Part shown: in pieces, positions 22,210 through 34,949 of the stretch | Layout: the number at the start of each line of letters is the position of its first letter | How positions within the stretch are numbered: position 1 is the stretch's first letter | NCBI GenBank assembly: GCA_026392825.1 | Contig: JAPLBF010000038.1 | Location: forward strand, 1-64,000 | Origin: Actinomycetota bacterium | GTDB lineage: Bacteria > Actinomycetota > Actinomycetes > Nanopelagicales > Nanopelagicaceae | Length of the DNA stretch: 64,000 bases | Direction: 5' to 3' | Notes under the pieces: model-generated | What the model saw: only the letters and a program-made list of their open reading frames with translations | Database searches by the model: none | Told to the model about the DNA's origin: nothing | Position numbers and translations under genes: made by a program

Positions 22210-23153
22210 AGCATCTACTTTCAATAAACGATCTCTCAAAAGCTGAAGCGATTTCAATCCTAGATACCGCGCAAGAGATGGCACGAGTCAGTGACGGGCC
22301 TATGAAGAAGTTACCAACATTACGTGGCCGAACAATCGTGAATCTTTTTGCTGAAGATTCCACTCGTACACGAATCTCTTTTGAAGCTGCAGCGAAGAGG
22401 CTATCGGCCGATGTAATTAATTTCTCTGCAAAAGGTTCTAGCATCAGTAAAGGCGAGTCACTCAAAGATACTGCGCAGACTCTGCAAGCGATGGGTGCTG
22501 ATGCGGTGATTATCAGACACGGTGCATCCGGTGCTGCGCAGAGGTTAGCTGATTCGCGTTGGATGTCCGGTGCAGTTATAAATGCTGGAGATGGCACCCA
22601 CGAGCACCCAAGCCAGGCGTTACTTGATGCTTTCACAATTCGTAAGCACTTATCTAAAGGTGCTAGTGATTTATCTGGTCTACGCGTTGCGATAGTCGGT
22701 GATGTTTTACATTCACGTGTTGCGCGATCTAATGTTCTTCTTCTAGCCAAACTCGGAGCGCAAGTTGTTTTAGTTGCTCCGCCTACCCTATTGCCGGTTG
22801 GTGTTGAAAGTTGGCCTTGCGCTATTTCTTATGATTTAGATGCGGTCATTGATAATGTTGACGCAGTGATGATGCTGAGAATTCAAATGGAGAGAATGAG
22901 TGAACTCTTCTTTCCCAGCGCACGTGAGTACTCCAGATACTTCGGATTAAATAGTGATCGTATTCGTGCGCTGAAACCTGATGCGATTGTTATGCATCCA
23001 GGACCAATGAATCGTGGTCTGGAAATCACTGCAGATGCTGCAGATGGTGCACGCTCGGTTATTGTTGAGCAAGTTGCGAATGGAGTTAGTATCCGTATGG
23101 CGGTCCTTTACTTACTCCTCGCGGGTAACCAAGAGATTGGGGCAACGCTATGA
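22206..23153 (+). CDS. pyrB: Aspartate carbamoyltransferase catalytic subunit
   Basis: [37 protein letters not shown]. Confidence 0.96.
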   Translation: MKHLLSINDLSKAEAISILDTAQEMARVSDGPMKKLPTLRGRTIVNLFAEDSTRTRISFEAAAKRLSADVINFSAKGSSISKGESLKDTAQTLQAMGADAVIIRHGASGAAQRLADSRWMSGAVINAGDGTHEHPSQALLDAFTIRKHLSKGASDLSGLRVAIVGDVLHSRVARSNVLLLAKLGAQVVLVAPPTLLPVGVESWPCAISYDLDAVIDNVDAVMMLRIQMERMSELFFPSAREYSRYFGLNSDRIRALKPDAIVMHPGPMNRGLEITADAADGARSVIVEQVANGVSIRMAVLYLLLAGNQEIGATL

Positions 23154-24460
23154 CGCAGGAAAATTATTTACTTAGAGGGTTGACCCTTCCCGATGGAAGT
23201 AAGAGTGACATTGAGATACGCAACGGAAAGATTTCCGCGTTATCAACTTCTATCGCAAAATCCGAAGAGGTAATCGAGGTTGATCTGAGTGGGTCAGTCG
23301 CACTTCCTGGACTGGTTGATCTACATACTCACTTGCGCGAACCCGGTAAGGAAGATGCTGAGACTGTTTTATCTGGATCAATGGCTGCAGCTAAGGGTGG
23401 ATTTGTTGCAGTCTCAGCGATGGCCAATACCTCACCTGTAGCCGATACCGCAGGCGTAGTTGAGCAGGTGTATGCATTGGGACAGAGCGCTGGCTTCGTG
23501 GATGTATTTCCAATTGGTGCCGTGACTCGCGGATTGTTAGGGGAGCACCTTTCAGAAATTGGCGCAATGGCTGATTCACGCGCGCGTGTGCGAATCTTTA
23601 GTGATGACGGTAATTGCGTTTTCGATCCTTTGGTTATGCGTAGAGCTCTGGAGTATGTGAAGAAGTTCGATGGTGTTATTGCTCAACACGCGCAGGAGCC
23701 TCGTTTAACAATTGACGCACAGATGAATGAAGGTGAAATATCTTCAAGGCTGGGCTTAAAGGGATGGCCAGCTGTTGCTGAGGAAGCGATCATTGCCCGC
23801 GATGTATTAATTGCCGACCACGTTAAATCTCGCCTACATATTTGTCATCTAACAACGTCTGGGGGAGTCGAAATAATCCGCTGGGCGAAAGCACGTGGAA
23901 TAGATGTGACGGCTGAAGTAACTCCACATCATTTACTGCTAACGGATGAGAGAGCACTCAGTTACGATCCGATTTACAAAGTTAATCCGCCACTTCGCAC
24001 GCAACGCGATGTTGAGGCGCTGCGCGAGGGCCTCGCCGATGGAACCATCGATATTGTGGCAACCGATCACGCGCCCCATCCAGCGGAGGCGAAAGAGGTT
24101 GAATGGCAGGAAGCGGCCTTTGGAATGCTTGGGCTAGAAAGTGCGTTATCAATCATTAATCAGACTATGGTGGCTACGGGTTTAATGTCATGGGAGGCGG
24201 TGGCGGACCGAATGAGTTATGCGCCAGCGCGAATCGGCCGATATGCCGATCACGGGCAGGAAATTGCAGTCGGTAACGTGGCCAATCTATCCGTAATCAA
24301 TCCCACTCAAAGTATGCGCGTTGATCGTGACCGAGTCGCATCTCGCAGTCGCAATACCCCTTTCCACGGAATGGAATTGCAGGGCGTTGTTACGGCAACC
24401 TTCTTCCGCGGCTCACCCACTTATCTCAACGGCAAACTTACTTCGCAAGGAGATGAGTAA
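23150..24460 (+). CDS. pyrC: Dihydroorotase
   Basis: [43 protein letters not shown]-like [15 protein letters not shown]. Confidence 0.96.
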   Translation: MTQENYLLRGLTLPDGSKSDIEIRNGKISALSTSIAKSEEVIEVDLSGSVALPGLVDLHTHLREPGKEDAETVLSGSMAAAKGGFVAVSAMANTSPVADTAGVVEQVYALGQSAGFVDVFPIGAVTRGLLGEHLSEIGAMADSRARVRIFSDDGNCVFDPLVMRRALEYVKKFDGVIAQHAQEPRLTIDAQMNEGEISSRLGLKGWPAVAEEAIIARDVLIADHVKSRLHICHLTTSGGVEIIRWAKARGIDVTAEVTPHHLLLTDERALSYDPIYKVNPPLRTQRDVEALREGLADGTIDIVATDHAPHPAEAKEVEWQEAAFGMLGLESALSIINQTMVATGLMSWEAVADRMSYAPARIGRYADHGQEIAVGNVANLSVINPTQSMRVDRDRVASRSRNTPFHGMELQGVVTATFFRGSPTYLNGKLTSQGDE

Positions 24461-25587
24461 TGGCTAAAGCCTTTCTTGTATTAGATGATGGCAGAATTTT
24501 TGAAGGTAAATCTTGGGCTGCTTCTGGTCGCACCTTCGGCGAAGCGGTATTTCAAACAGGAATGACGGGTTACCAGGAGACGCTGACGGATCCAAGTTAT
24601 CACCGTCAAGTTGTTGTTATGACCGCTCCTCACATTGGAAATACCGGAGTCAATACACCGGACAATGAATCGAAGAAAATATGGGTTGCCGGATTCGTTG
24701 TTCGTAACCCTTCATCGATTACAAGTAATTGGCGTAGCGAGAAAGATCTAGAAGTAGAACTTATTGAGCAAGGAATAGTTGGAATCCAAGGAATTGATAC
24801 TCGAGCACTTACACGCCATCTGCGTGATCGAGGAGCTATGCGTGTTGGAATTTTCTCAGATATAGAAATCTCTCGCGAAGAGATGGTGATTGAAGTTCGT
24901 AAGACTGAAGCGATGTCGGGCGCTTATTTAAGTGCTGATGTGTCTACGCCAAAGCCATACGTTGTTCCAGCTAATGGCGAAAAGAGATTCACGGTTGCAG
25001 CAATTGATCTCGGCATAAAAGGTGCAACACCGCGGGCCCTCGCTGCTCGGGGCGTTGAGATCCATGTTCTTCCATTTGACTCCACTCTTGAGGATATAAA
25101 AAACGTGCATCCGGATGGGGTATTTCTCTCGAACGGCCCCGGGGATCCCGCGACTATGGATGGTGTCGTAGATTTGGTAAGAGATATTCTGTTGGAAGAA
25201 ATCCCTATTTTCGGTATCTGCTTCGGTCACCAAATTTTGGGACGAGCGCTAGGTTTTGATACATATAAGTTGCAGTTTGGTCACCGGGGTATAAATCAGC
25301 CCGTCCTAGATAAAAAATCAGGAAAAGTTGAAATCACTGCTCATAATCACGGTTTTGCAATTAAGGCTCCGACTGATGGGATTTTCAAAACTGTATTTGG
25401 CACGGGCGAGGTAACGCACGTTGGATTAAATGATGGAGTTGTCGAAGGCTTACAGCTGTTAGAGCGTGGCGCGTTTAGCGTGCAGTATCACCCAGAGGCC
25501 GCAGCTGGTCCGCACGATGCCGCCTATTTGTTTGATCGTTTCATTGATTTAATGGTCAAGTATCCGCGCAAAGTTGGTTCAATCTAA
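24460..25587 (+). CDS. carA: Carbamoyl-phosphate synthase small subunit
   Basis: [41 protein letters not shown]. Confidence 0.97.
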   Translation: MAKAFLVLDDGRIFEGKSWAASGRTFGEAVFQTGMTGYQETLTDPSYHRQVVVMTAPHIGNTGVNTPDNESKKIWVAGFVVRNPSSITSNWRSEKDLEVELIEQGIVGIQGIDTRALTRHLRDRGAMRVGIFSDIEISREEMVIEVRKTEAMSGAYLSADVSTPKPYVVPANGEKRFTVAAIDLGIKGATPRALAARGVEIHVLPFDSTLEDIKNVHPDGVFLSNGPGDPATMDGVVDLVRDILLEEIPIFGICFGHQILGRALGFDTYKLQFGHRGINQPVLDKKSGKVEITAHNHGFAIKAPTDGIFKTVFGTGEVTHVGLNDGVVEGLQLLERGAFSVQYHPEAAAGPHDAAYLFDRFIDLMVKYPRKVGSI

Positions 25588-28500
25588 TGCCACGCGATCT
25601 TTCGATAAAAAGCGTCTTAGTCATTGGTTCGGGTCCAATAGTCATCGGCCAGGCTTGCGAGTTCGATTATTCAGGCACTCAAGCTTGTCGTGTTCTTCGC
25701 GCTGAGGGGATCCGAGTAATTCTTGTAAATTCAAATCCCGCGACGATTATGACCGATCCAGAGTTCGCAGATGCGACCTACATTGAACCGATCACACCAG
25801 AGTTTATTGAGAAGATAATTGCAAAAGAGAGACCTGATGCTGTTTTAGCAACTCTCGGCGGGCAAACCGCGCTGAATGCCGCAATAGGTTTACATAAAGC
25901 GGGAACTCTAGATCGTTATGGAACCAAACTCATTGGCGCGGATGTGGATGCAATTGAACGAGGAGAAAATCGCGAACTTTTCCGCGGTATTGTCGAAAAG
26001 ATTGGTGGCGAATCTGCGAAGTCGGTAATTTGTCACACAATGGAGGAAGTTATTGCCGGAGCGGCAATCTTAAATTATCCGGTCGTAGTTCGTCCATCTT
26101 TCACAATGGGGGGACTCGGTTCCGGGATCGCTTTTGATGAAGAAAATTTGCGACAGATTGCGGGTGCGGGTCTTCGCCATAGTCCAACTTCTGAAGTCCT
26201 TCTCGAGGAATCTATTTTGGGTTGGAAGGAATACGAACTTGAGGTCATGCGTGATGCCTCCGACAACGTAGTCATTGTTTGTAGCATTGAAAATATTGAT
26301 CCTATGGGTGTTCATACAGGTGACTCAATAACTGTTGCGCCAGCGCTGACTTTGACTGATGTGGAATTTCAGAAATTACGTGATCTTTCAATCGACATCA
26401 TTCGTGAGGTTGGTGTTGCTACTGGCGGATGTAATATCCAATTTGCTGTCAATCCTGATGATGGTCGAATAATTGTCATTGAGATGAATCCAAGAGTTTC
26501 ACGCTCTAGCGCGCTGGCATCCAAGGCGACCGGTTTTCCAATTGCAAAAATCGCGACAAAGTTGGCAATCGGTTATACCCTCGATGAGATTAAAAATGAC
26601 ATTACCCAAGTAACGCCAGCTTCCTTTGAACCGACTCTTGATTACATCGTTGTCAAAGCTCCACGCTTTGCCTTTGAAAAATTCCCTGATGCTGATCCAA
26701 GGCTAACCACCACAATGAAGAGCGTTGGCGAAGCGATGGCGATAGGTCGTTCATTCCCTGAGGCGCTTATGAAGGCGCTCCGCTCGCTGGAACGTAAAGA
26801 AGCAATCTTTCAATTCCCAGCAGATATTTCGCAGATCAATATTGCAGCGTTACTTCAATCTATGCAGATCCCAACTGAGTACCGTCTTCAGCAAGTGCAG
26901 AAGGCAATGTGGGGCGGTGCCAAGATTGATGAGGTATTTGCCGCTACAAAGATAGATCGTTGGTTCCTGCACCAAATCGATTTGATAAATGAACGTGCTA
27001 GGGAATTAGCTCACCCAGGAGAATTGTCAGAAAGCGTCTTGCGTTCAGCGAAAGAGATGGGATTCTCTGATTCTCAGATCGCGATCTTGCGTGGCCTAAC
27101 TGAAGAAGATGTACGTAAAGCACGTCATCACGCAAATGTGCGTCCGGTTTATAAGACGGTTGATACCTGCGCTGCTGAGTTCGAGGCTTTTACTCCCTAT
27201 CACTATTCCAGTTACGAAGAAGAGACGGAAGTGCGCCCTCGCACAAAACCAGCGGTAATTATTTTAGGCAGTGGACCCAATCGAATCGGTCAGGGAATCG
27301 AGTTTGATTACTCTTGCGTTCACGCTTCATTTACTTTGCGGGATGCGGGATTTGAGACAGTTATGATCAATTGCAACCCCGAAACTGTTTCGACCGATTA
27401 CGACACATCAGATCGTCTTTATTTTGAGCCGCTCACTTTAGAAGATGTACTTGAAGTGGTTCACGCGGAAACATTGGCCGGGCCAGTTCTCGGAGTGATT
27501 ACTCAATTAGGTGGTCAAACACCTCTCGGATTAGCAGCCGGTCTCAAAGCAGCGGGAGTAAACATCCTTGGCACTTCACCTGAGGCGATTAATCTTGCTG
27601 AAGAACGGGGCGCTTTTGGCAAAGTTCTCGCTGAGCAATCACTAACCGCTCCTGAATTTGGTATGGCGGCATCTCAGATGGAAGCGTTAGATATCGCCGC
27701 GCGCATAGGTTATCCAGTTCTGGTTCGACCATCATTTGTTCTCGGTGGTCGTGGAATGGAGATTGTTTACGATGATGCTTCACTTTCTAGTTTCATTAGT
27801 CGCGCCACTGACATCACTCCTGACCATCCCGTACTTGTAGATCGATTCTTAGATAGTGCGATAGAGATAGATGTAGATGCTCTTTATGACGGGCATGAAC
27901 TCTTCTTGGGTGGAGTTATGGAACACATTGAAGAAGCGGGAATTCACTCAGGAGATAGCGCTTGTGTGCTTCCCGCAGCAACCTTAACGCCGGCACAGTT
28001 GAAGACAATTCGTGAGGCTACTCTTAAAATTGCGCAGGGTGTGGGTGTTTTGGGTCTGATAAATATTCAATTCGCGCTGGCCGAGGATGTCTTATACGTT
28101 CTGGAGGCTAATCCCCGCGCATCTCGAACCGTACCTTTTGTAAGTAAAGCGACAGGAGTTCCGTTAGCAAAGGCTGCAGCGAGATTATCTATGGAAACAA
28201 CTATCGCTGAACTAAAGATTGAAGGGCTGTTACCAAATAGCGCAGATGGTGTGGCAAAGGGAATTTCAGTTAAAGAAGCTGTTCTGCCTTGGAACCGCTT
28301 CCGTCGCACAGATGGTCGGGGAGTGGACGCAGTTCTAGGACCAGAAATGCGCTCAACGGGTGAAGTTATGGGTATCGCTGAAACTTTTGGTGAGAGTTAC
28401 GCCAAATCACAGATCAGCGCATTCGGACCATTGCCAAAGTCGGGAACAGTCTTCGTATCCCTTGCAGATAAAGATAAGGCATCAGGAATAGCTCCTGCAA

Positions 28501-28853
28501 AGGCGCTAGTCGCACTTGGCTTTAATTTATTAGCAACCGGTGGAACTGCGGATTATCTTGCGGTTAACGGAGTTCTTTCCCATAAAGTTCGCAAGAACTC
28601 GGAAGGCTCAGGCCCAATGGGGGAGCGCACAATTGTGGAACTGCTAAATAGCGGTGATGTTGATTTAGTTATCAACACGCCCGTTGGACGAGGTACGCGT
28701 GTAGATGGTTGGGCGATTCGCACCGCGGCAATTCAGCGTTCGATTCCGTGCATAACAACAACTGCAGGTTTTAGCGCGGCAGTTGAGGGAATTAAGGCGC
28801 TGCAACGTGGTGAACTTAGCGTTTTACCTATACAGGAATGGTTAAAACGATAA
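25587..28853 (+). CDS. carB: Carbamoyl-phosphate synthase large subunit
   Basis: 1088 aa, duplicated ATP-grasp halves, [24 protein letters not shown]. Confidence 0.98.
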   Translation: MPRDLSIKSVLVIGSGPIVIGQACEFDYSGTQACRVLRAEGIRVILVNSNPATIMTDPEFADATYIEPITPEFIEKIIAKERPDAVLATLGGQTALNAAIGLHKAGTLDRYGTKLIGADVDAIERGENRELFRGIVEKIGGESAKSVICHTMEEVIAGAAILNYPVVVRPSFTMGGLGSGIAFDEENLRQIAGAGLRHSPTSEVLLEESILGWKEYELEVMRDASDNVVIVCSIENIDPMGVHTGDSITVAPALTLTDVEFQKLRDLSIDIIREVGVATGGCNIQFAVNPDDGRIIVIEMNPRVSRSSALASKATGFPIAKIATKLAIGYTLDEIKNDITQVTPASFEPTLDYIVVKAPRFAFEKFPDADPRLTTTMKSVGEAMAIGRSFPEALMKALRSLERKEAIFQFPADISQINIAALLQSMQIPTEYRLQQVQKAMWGGAKIDEVFAATKIDRWFLHQIDLINERARELAHPGELSESVLRSAKEMGFSDSQIAILRGLTEEDVRKARHHANVRPVYKTVDTCAAEFEAFTPYHYSSYEEETEVRPRTKPAVIILGSGPNRIGQGIEFDYSCVHASFTLRDAGFETVMINCNPETVSTDYDTSDRLYFEPLTLEDVLEVVHAETLAGPVLGVITQLGGQTPLGLAAGLKAAGVNILGTSPEAINLAEERGAFGKVLAEQSLTAPEFGMAASQMEALDIAARIGYPVLVRPSFVLGGRGMEIVYDDASLSSFISRATDITPDHPVLVDRFLDSAIEIDVDALYDGHELFLGGVMEHIEEAGIHSGDSACVLPAATLTPAQLKTIREATLKIAQGVGVLGLINIQFALAEDVLYVLEANPRASRTVPFVSKATGVPLAKAAARLSMETTIAELKIEGLLPNSADGVAKGISVKEAVLPWNRFRRTDGRGVDAVLGPEMRSTGEVMGIAETFGESYAKSQISAFGPLPKSGTVFVSLADKDKASGIAPAKALVALGFNLLATGGTADYLAVNGVLSHKVRKNSEGSGPMGERTIVELLNSGDVDLVINTPVGRGTRVDGWAIRTAAIQRSIPCITTTAGFSAAVEGIKALQRGELSVLPIQEWLKR

Positions 28854-29701
28854 TGTCACAAATCAATCGCTCAGCAGCGCAATTGAACGCGACCGTTCTC
28901 GCAAATAAGCGAATTGGTCAATATCACCAAATCGTATTTGGGATTGGGGATTTAGTTAAATCCTGTCGCCCTGGAAACTTCGTAGCAATTAAAGTTGGTG
29001 GCGAATCTTCACGTATGATCCTAAGACGAGCGTTCGCAATCTCGCGCGTCTCCGAGAGTGTTAGTTTCGGTGGAACTATGGAATTAATTGTTGCTCCACA
29101 TGGAACTGGCTCCAAATGGCTCTGCTCTCAACCAGAGGGAGCTGAGGTAGATATCGTCGCGCCACTAGGGACCGCATTCGGAATTCCTACTGCTCCAGTG
29201 AATGCACTTCTTGTGGGTGGAGGTTATGGTTCAGCTCCGCTCTTTGGTCTTGCGGAAGTTTTAAAAGCGCGAGGGTGCAAAGTTGACATGCTGTTAGGCG
29301 CTTCAACTGGTGCAAAAATTTATGCTCCTATGGAAGGCAAACGCGCGGTAAATTCACTGAAGATCTACACCGAAGACGGCACAATGGGTGAGACCGGTCG
29401 CGTAACTGAACCAATAAAAACACTTATTGATAATAGAGAAATCGATGTTATTTACTCTTGTGGCCCGATGGGTATGTTGAGCGCAATATCGGCGCTCACT
29501 GCCGGCACCGATGTTGTACACCAATGCGCAGTTGAAGAAGCAATGGCTTGTGGAATCGGAATCTGCATGACTTGTGTTCTGCCAGTAATGGGAGAAGATG
29601 GAAAGATCGCAATGCTGCGCTCGTGCATTGACGGTCCAGTAATGGATGGTGGCCAGGTTCAATGGCAGATGGTCGGCCAGGTTCCGGAAGGTACACCTTG
29701 A
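28853..29701 (+). CDS. pyrK: Dihydroorotate dehydrogenase electron transfer subunit
   Basis: FAD/NAD reductase fold; Fe-S ligand region CAVEEAMACGIGICMTCVLP...MLRSCIDGPV; start at ATG overlapping carB stop. Confidence 0.9.
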   Translation: MSQINRSAAQLNATVLANKRIGQYHQIVFGIGDLVKSCRPGNFVAIKVGGESSRMILRRAFAISRVSESVSFGGTMELIVAPHGTGSKWLCSQPEGAEVDIVAPLGTAFGIPTAPVNALLVGGGYGSAPLFGLAEVLKARGCKVDMLLGASTGAKIYAPMEGKRAVNSLKIYTEDGTMGETGRVTEPIKTLIDNREIDVIYSCGPMGMLSAISALTAGTDVVHQCAVEEAMACGIGICMTCVLPVMGEDGKIAMLRSCIDGPVMDGGQVQWQMVGQVPEGTP

Positions 29702-30636
29702 ACACTTTCGATTTTTCTACAACTTTAGGAAATGCTTTCTTCAACACCCCAATATTTACCGCTAGCGGCTGCGCCAGTTCAGGCAAAGAGTTAGCGCAGT
29801 TTTTTGACCTCCGAGATATTGGTGCAGTTGTTACTAAATCTGTAATGAATAAACCAAGATATGGCAGGCCAACCCCTCGGATGGCGGAGACTCCTTCAGG
29901 AATGCTTAATTCAATAGGTCTGCAGGGACCCGGCATTGATGCTTTCTTAGCTAAGGATGTGCCTTGGCTCATTGAGCAAAAATCGAGAGTTATCGTTTCT
30001 ATCGCCGGTGAGACCGTAGAAGAGTATGCGACGCTCGCTCGTAAAGTTAGATCAGTTGCTGGAATTAGCGCGCTGGAAGTAAATATCTCTTGCCCAAACG
30101 TGGAAAATCGCGGACTGGTATTCGCCTGCGATCCTGATGCTTCACGTCGCGTAATTGATGGAGTACGTCGCACAATAGGTGGAGAAATTCCGATCATCGC
30201 CAAACTCTCACCTGATGTAACAAATTTGCCCGAGATTGCACGAGGTGTTGTTGATGCAGGTGCGGATGCTCTGGCGCTAATCAATACGGTACTCGGAATG
30301 GTTATCAATTTAGATTCGATGCGTCCTCATCTTGGTGGAAAGACGGGTGGTTTATCTGGTCCTGCGATAAGGCCAGTTGCTGTCCGCGCCATCTACCAAG
30401 TACACGCTGCGCTGCCCAACGTTCCAATTTTAGGAATGGGCGGTGTTTCATCTGGAAGAGATGCCCTGGAGTTAATTCTGGCGGGTGCGTCTGGAGTAAG
30501 TGTCGGCACAGCAAGCTTCGGTAATCCATCTGCCGTAATTCAAATCCAGCGCGAGCTACATGATCTTTTAATAGCCAAGGGTTTTCCATCGCTAAAATCT
30601 GCTATTGGCTATGCCCATCGCGTGGAGGAAGAATGA
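29662..30636 (+). CDS. pyrD: Dihydroorotate dehydrogenase (class 1B type); alternative TTG start at 29698
   Basis: FTASGCASSGKE, LEVNISCPNVENRG, ALINTVLGM; paired with pyrK. Confidence 0.92.
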   Translation: MADGRPGSGRYTLNTFDFSTTLGNAFFNTPIFTASGCASSGKELAQFFDLRDIGAVVTKSVMNKPRYGRPTPRMAETPSGMLNSIGLQGPGIDAFLAKDVPWLIEQKSRVIVSIAGETVEEYATLARKVRSVAGISALEVNISCPNVENRGLVFACDPDASRRVIDGVRRTIGGEIPIIAKLSPDVTNLPEIARGVVDAGADALALINTVLGMVINLDSMRPHLGGKTGGLSGPAIRPVAVRAIYQVHAALPNVPILGMGGVSSGRDALELILAGASGVSVGTASFGNPSAVIQIQRELHDLLIAKGFPSLKSAIGYAHRVEEE

Positions 30637-31343
30637 AAGCACCAATTATTTTGGCGGTAGATACCTCAGATTTTGAAACTGCGATCTCTTGGATTAAGGC
30701 CACTGAAGATTCCATAAGTGTTTACAAGTTAGGTTTAGAGTTCTATTTGAATTTTGGTGCCGCTGGTGTGGCGCAGGTTGTCAAACGCACCGGCGCTGAG
30801 ATCTTCTTAGATCTAAAGCTGCACGACATTCCGCACACCGTTGCGGGTGCTGCAAATGCAATTTCTCAACTCAATCCAAAATTCCTGACGGTTCACGCAA
30901 GCGGTGGCCGAGAGATGATAAGCGCTGCAGCTAAAGCCGTTCCTAACGTTTCGGTCACTGCAGTTACCATTTTAACTTCGCTATCTGAATCTGACTTATT
31001 TGAAATTGGTTATGCAAATCCAGCGCTGGAGAGTGCAGTTGCCCTGGCGAAAATGGCAGTTGAGTCCGGTGCTAAGGCGATAGTTTGCTCACCATTAGAG
31101 ACGGCAGCAATTCGCAGTGCGGTTGGCAGTGACCCAATAATTATCACTCCAGGTGTGCGTCCGCTAGCCGAACAAGGCGGAGACGACCAGGTCCGAACAA
31201 TGACACCGGGTAATGCGATAGCCGCCGGCGCAAATTACGTCGTGATCGGTCGCCCAATTACCAAGTCCTGGAGCGAGGGAGCGACAGCGATGACTGAGAA
31301 AGCGCAAATGATTGCTGATGAAATTTTGAGCGCACTTGCGTAG
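30633..31343 (+). CDS. pyrF: Orotidine 5'-phosphate decarboxylase
   Basis: LAVDTSDFETA, FLDLKLHDIPHTV, TPGVRPLAEQGGDDQVR. Confidence 0.95.
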   Translation: MKAPIILAVDTSDFETAISWIKATEDSISVYKLGLEFYLNFGAAGVAQVVKRTGAEIFLDLKLHDIPHTVAGAANAISQLNPKFLTVHASGGREMISAAAKAVPNVSVTAVTILTSLSESDLFEIGYANPALESAVALAKMAVESGAKAIVCSPLETAAIRSAVGSDPIIITPGVRPLAEQGGDDQVRTMTPGNAIAAGANYVVIGRPITKSWSEGATAMTEKAQMIADEILSALA

Positions 31344-31352
31344 AGTTCAATA

Positions 31353-32231
31353 GTGCCGATTCCTCCGAAGTTAACCGCCGAACAACGTTCGGCTGCGTTG
31401 GCGAAGTCGACTGCTGCGCGTCAGGTCCGCGCTGCTACGAAGGCTCGCGTAAAGGTTGGCGATCTTACTCTCTCTGCAGTTTTTGATTTGGCAAAGAGCG
31501 ATGAAGCGATAGCGAAGATGCGCGTAGTTGAGTTACTTGAGTCTTTCTCCGGTGTAGGTAAGGTACGTGCAATCGCAACTCTAGATCGTTTACAAATTTC
31601 ACAAACTCGTCGCATTCAAGGCTTAGGCACCGCGCAGCGCCAAAACTTACTTCGTGAGTTTCCAGATCGAATTGGCGCTACTCAACGTGGAAGGTTGCTA
31701 GTTCTATCTGGTCCTGGGGGAGTTGGTAAAAGTACGGTCGCTAAAGCGCTTCGTGCGACAGAATCATTCTGGGTCAGCGTCTCAGCGACAACGCGTCTTG
31801 CTCGCCATAATGAAGTAGATGGTTCCGACTATTACTTTTATAGCGATGCCGAATTTGATAACGCAATTAAATCAGCGCTCTTCTTAGAATGGGCAGAGTT
31901 CGCTGGCAACAGATATGGCACTCCTCGAAAACCAGTAGAAGATGCGCTTCGCGACGGAAAGAATGTTCTCCTCGAAATTGAAATCGAGGGTGCAAAACAA
32001 GTTAAGGCAAGCGCACCTGAAGCGATATTAGTTTTTCTCCAACCACCATCGTGGGAAGAGTTAGTCTCGCGCTTAGAAGGTCGGGGCACTGACTCACCCG
32101 AAAGAAGGGCGGCACGGCTCGCTCTGGCACAGGAAGAACTTGCAGAAGCAGGGTTATTCGATATTTCGCTCGTAAATGAGCGAGTGGAAGAGGTCGTCGA
32201 TCGCCTGATAGGATTGACCAATAATTCGTAG
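31353..32231 (+). CDS. gmk: Fusion: N-terminal actinobacterial integration host factor (mIHF/sIHF) domain + guanylate kinase
   Basis: Residues ~1-107 match the mIHF pattern ([24 protein letters not shown]...[34 protein letters not shown]); then [38 protein letters not shown] of GMK. Confidence 0.92.
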   Translation: MPIPPKLTAEQRSAALAKSTAARQVRAATKARVKVGDLTLSAVFDLAKSDEAIAKMRVVELLESFSGVGKVRAIATLDRLQISQTRRIQGLGTAQRQNLLREFPDRIGATQRGRLLVLSGPGGVGKSTVAKALRATESFWVSVSATTRLARHNEVDGSDYYFYSDAEFDNAIKSALFLEWAEFAGNRYGTPRKPVEDALRDGKNVLLEIEIEGAKQVKASAPEAILVFLQPPSWEELVSRLEGRGTDSPERRAARLALAQEELAEAGLFDISLVNERVEEVVDRLIGLTNNS

Positions 32232-32269
32232 CCTTTTTCAGTAAATACGCACGCACCCAGGAGGTCCAA

Positions 32270-32518
32270 ATGGACGGAATCACTAACCCACCAATCGACG
32301 AACTTCTCGACAAGAGCGGTTCTAAGTACAGCTTGGTGCTCTATGCGGCAAAGCGCGCGCGCCAGATAAACGCTTATTACTCACAACTTGGCGAAGGTCT
32401 TCTTGAATATGTTGGACCACTAGTCGAAACTCACGTGCACGAGAAGCCACTGTCAATTGCGCTTCGCGAAATTAACGAAGGTCTCTTGACGATCGAAAAT
32501 CTCGAACCAACAGCGTAA
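32270..32518 (+). CDS. rpoZ: DNA-directed RNA polymerase subunit omega
   Basis: [34 protein letters not shown]. Confidence 0.95.
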   Translation: MDGITNPPIDELLDKSGSKYSLVLYAAKRARQINAYYSQLGEGLLEYVGPLVETHVHEKPLSIALREINEGLLTIENLEPTA

Positions 32519-32542
32519 GCATCTCTTCTCTCCTTAACTAAA

Positions 32543-33739
32543 ATGGCTAAAGTTCGAGAAGTAATTCTCGGAGTTGGCGGCGGTATTGCCGCATATAAAT
32601 CTTGTGATCTATTACGTCGCCTGCAAGATCGCGGCTATCAAATTACCGTTGTACCGACACCATCTAGCCTAAATTTCGTAGGTGCGGCAACTTGGGAAGC
32701 TCTCTCTCATCGGCCTGTCACCACCCAAGTCTGGGAGCGAGTCGATGAAGTTAGACATATTTCGCTAGCCAATAACGCAGATGCGTTAATAATTGCGCCA
32801 GCCACCGCTGATTTGATTGCCAGAATTACAGCTGGCCGCGCCGATGATCTTCTTACCAATCTCGTTCTCGCTTTAGATGTCCCAGTTTTGATCGTTCCTG
32901 CGATGCATCCGCAGATGTGGCAGGACCCTGCAACCCAAGAGAATGTAAAGACATTAAGAGCCCGAGGGTTCACAATCCTTGAACCTGCTATTGGCAGATT
33001 AACCGGTGATGATTTCGGACAAGGAAGATTCCCGGAGACACAAGTAATTATCGGTGAGTTTGAAAAGTTAATTGATGTCAAGAAAGATTTTCTAGGAAAG
33101 CGTGTTCTTGTAACTGCGGGCGGAACCCGTGAGGCGATTGATCCAGTTCGATTCATCGGAAACCGATCAAGTGGACGACAAGGTGCAGCGGTGGCTCGCG
33201 CCGCGCGCGATCGTGGGGCGCAAGTGAAGATGATCTTCGCAAATCCACAGCTCTCGGAAGCAGAAATGGAAGATCTTTCGGGCATCGAAATATTACGAGT
33301 TGAAACGGCAACTCAGATGCATGCCGCACTCGAAATGGAGTTCCCAGCTACCGATCTATTGGTGATGAGTGCGGCGGTGGCAGATGCGAGACCTTCGCAA
33401 TACTCCGAAGGAAAAATCAAAAAGGGTCAGTTACTAGATATTCCTCTAGTTGAGAATCCAGACCTGCTGAAATCAATTGCTAAATTGCGCCAGAAGCAGA
33501 TTGTCATCGCCTTCGCTGCCGAGACTAGTGACGACTTAGTAGCAGCCGAGGCAAAAAGAGTAGCCAAGGGCGCTAATATTCTCTATCTAAACAATGTATC
33601 GAACGGCGCAATATTTGGCGCCTCAGATACTGAAGGTTTTATCATCACGAGCAACGGTGCTCAGATTCATGTTCCACAAACCAGCAAAGACACGCTAGCC
33701 GAGTTGTTGCTAGATCAGGCCCTGAGCCAGTTAGGTTGA
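32543..33739 (+). CDS. coaBC: Bifunctional phosphopantothenoylcysteine decarboxylase/synthetase
   Basis: [51 protein letters not shown]. Confidence 0.95.
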   Translation: MAKVREVILGVGGGIAAYKSCDLLRRLQDRGYQITVVPTPSSLNFVGAATWEALSHRPVTTQVWERVDEVRHISLANNADALIIAPATADLIARITAGRADDLLTNLVLALDVPVLIVPAMHPQMWQDPATQENVKTLRARGFTILEPAIGRLTGDDFGQGRFPETQVIIGEFEKLIDVKKDFLGKRVLVTAGGTREAIDPVRFIGNRSSGRQGAAVARAARDRGAQVKMIFANPQLSEAEMEDLSGIEILRVETATQMHAALEMEFPATDLLVMSAAVADARPSQYSEGKIKKGQLLDIPLVENPDLLKSIAKLRQKQIVIAFAAETSDDLVAAEAKRVAKGANILYLNNVSNGAIFGASDTEGFIITSNGAQIHVPQTSKDTLAELLLDQALSQLG

Positions 33740-33743
33740 TCCA

Positions 33744-34934
33744 ATGTCAAAACGCCTATTTACCTCTGAATCTGTAACTGAAGGCCACCCCGATAAGATC
33801 GCAGACCAAATTTCTGATGCGATCTTAGATTCATTGCTATCGCAGGATGCATCGAGTCGCGTGGCCGTTGAAACTTTGATTACGACTGGTCAGGTACACG
33901 TCGCTGGTGAGGTAACAACAAACGGATACGCCGATGTAATGGGAATTGTTAGAGATACCGTTATCGGAATTGGGTATGACTCATCGGTTAAAGGTTTCGA
34001 TGGCAACAGTTGTGGAGTATCTATTTCCATCGGCCAGCAATCGCAAGATATTGCTCAGGGCGTCGATGATGCCTATGAGAATCGTGTTGCTTCTTCGGTT
34101 GACCCACTAGATCTGCAAGGCGCTGGCGACCAAGGTTTGATGTTTGGTTACGCCTGTGATGACACGAAAGAGTTAATGCCACTCCCAATTTGGTTAGCGC
34201 ATGAACTGGCTCAGCAACTTTCTGCTGTCCGTAAATCAGGAGCGCTGCCATACCTAAGACCAGATGGAAAAACTCAAGTAACAATTGAATACGATGGCGA
34301 TAAGGCGGTAGCACTAGATACCGTAGTAATTTCTAGTCAGCACGCCGAAGAAGTAGATGTTGCTAAGAAGTTAACTCCGGAGATCATTGAGTATGTCATT
34401 GAGCCGGTCTTGGCGAAGATTGATCTTCCTCGTAAAGATATGCGCACTCTTATTAACCCAACTGGTCGCTTTGTTATTGGCGGCCCAATGGGCGATGCTG
34501 GCTTAACTGGTCGCAAGATTATCGTTGACACCTATGGTGGAATGGCTCGCCACGGTGGAGGAGCTTTCTCAGGCAAGGATCCATCGAAGGTAGATCGTTC
34601 AGCGGCATATGCAATGCGTTGGGTTGCCAAGAATGTTGTTGCGGCTGGATTAGCACGTCGATGTGAAGTTCAAGTTGCTTATGCAATTGGTAAGGCGCAG
34701 CCCGTAGGAGTCTTTGTTGAAACATTTGGAACTGAAACTGTTCCCGTTCAAAAGATTCAAGATGCAGTCACCAATGTCTTTGATCTTCGTCCCGCAGCGA
34801 TCATTCGAGACCTCAATCTACTTCGCCCGATCTACTCGCAGACAGCTGCTTACGGCCACTTCGGTCGCGAACTTCCTAACTTCACCTGGGAATCAACTTC
34901 GCGAGTCGATCAACTACGCGCAGCAGTTAATTAA
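33744..34934 (+). CDS. metK: S-adenosylmethionine synthase
   Basis: [55 protein letters not shown]. Confidence 0.98.
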   Translation: MSKRLFTSESVTEGHPDKIADQISDAILDSLLSQDASSRVAVETLITTGQVHVAGEVTTNGYADVMGIVRDTVIGIGYDSSVKGFDGNSCGVSISIGQQSQDIAQGVDDAYENRVASSVDPLDLQGAGDQGLMFGYACDDTKELMPLPIWLAHELAQQLSAVRKSGALPYLRPDGKTQVTIEYDGDKAVALDTVVISSQHAEEVDVAKKLTPEIIEYVIEPVLAKIDLPRKDMRTLINPTGRFVIGGPMGDAGLTGRKIIVDTYGGMARHGGGAFSGKDPSKVDRSAAYAMRWVAKNVVAAGLARRCEVQVAYAIGKAQPVGVFVETFGTETVPVQKIQDAVTNVFDLRPAAIIRDLNLLRPIYSQTAAYGHFGRELPNFTWESTSRVDQLRAAVN

Positions 34935-34949
34935 TAACTAGGTTCAGCC

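Noticed and set aside
22124-22750. 208-aa minus-strand ORF over pyrR/pyrB
   Set aside because: Antisense to clearly conserved pyrB; no domain signature.
29496-30308. 270-aa minus-strand ORF over pyrK/pyrD
   Set aside because: Antisense shadow of pyrD; Ser/Thr/Pro-biased translation typical of spurious reverse frames.
33740-33744. SAM-responsive riboswitch before metK
   Set aside because: Only 4 bp separate coaBC and metK, leaving no leader.
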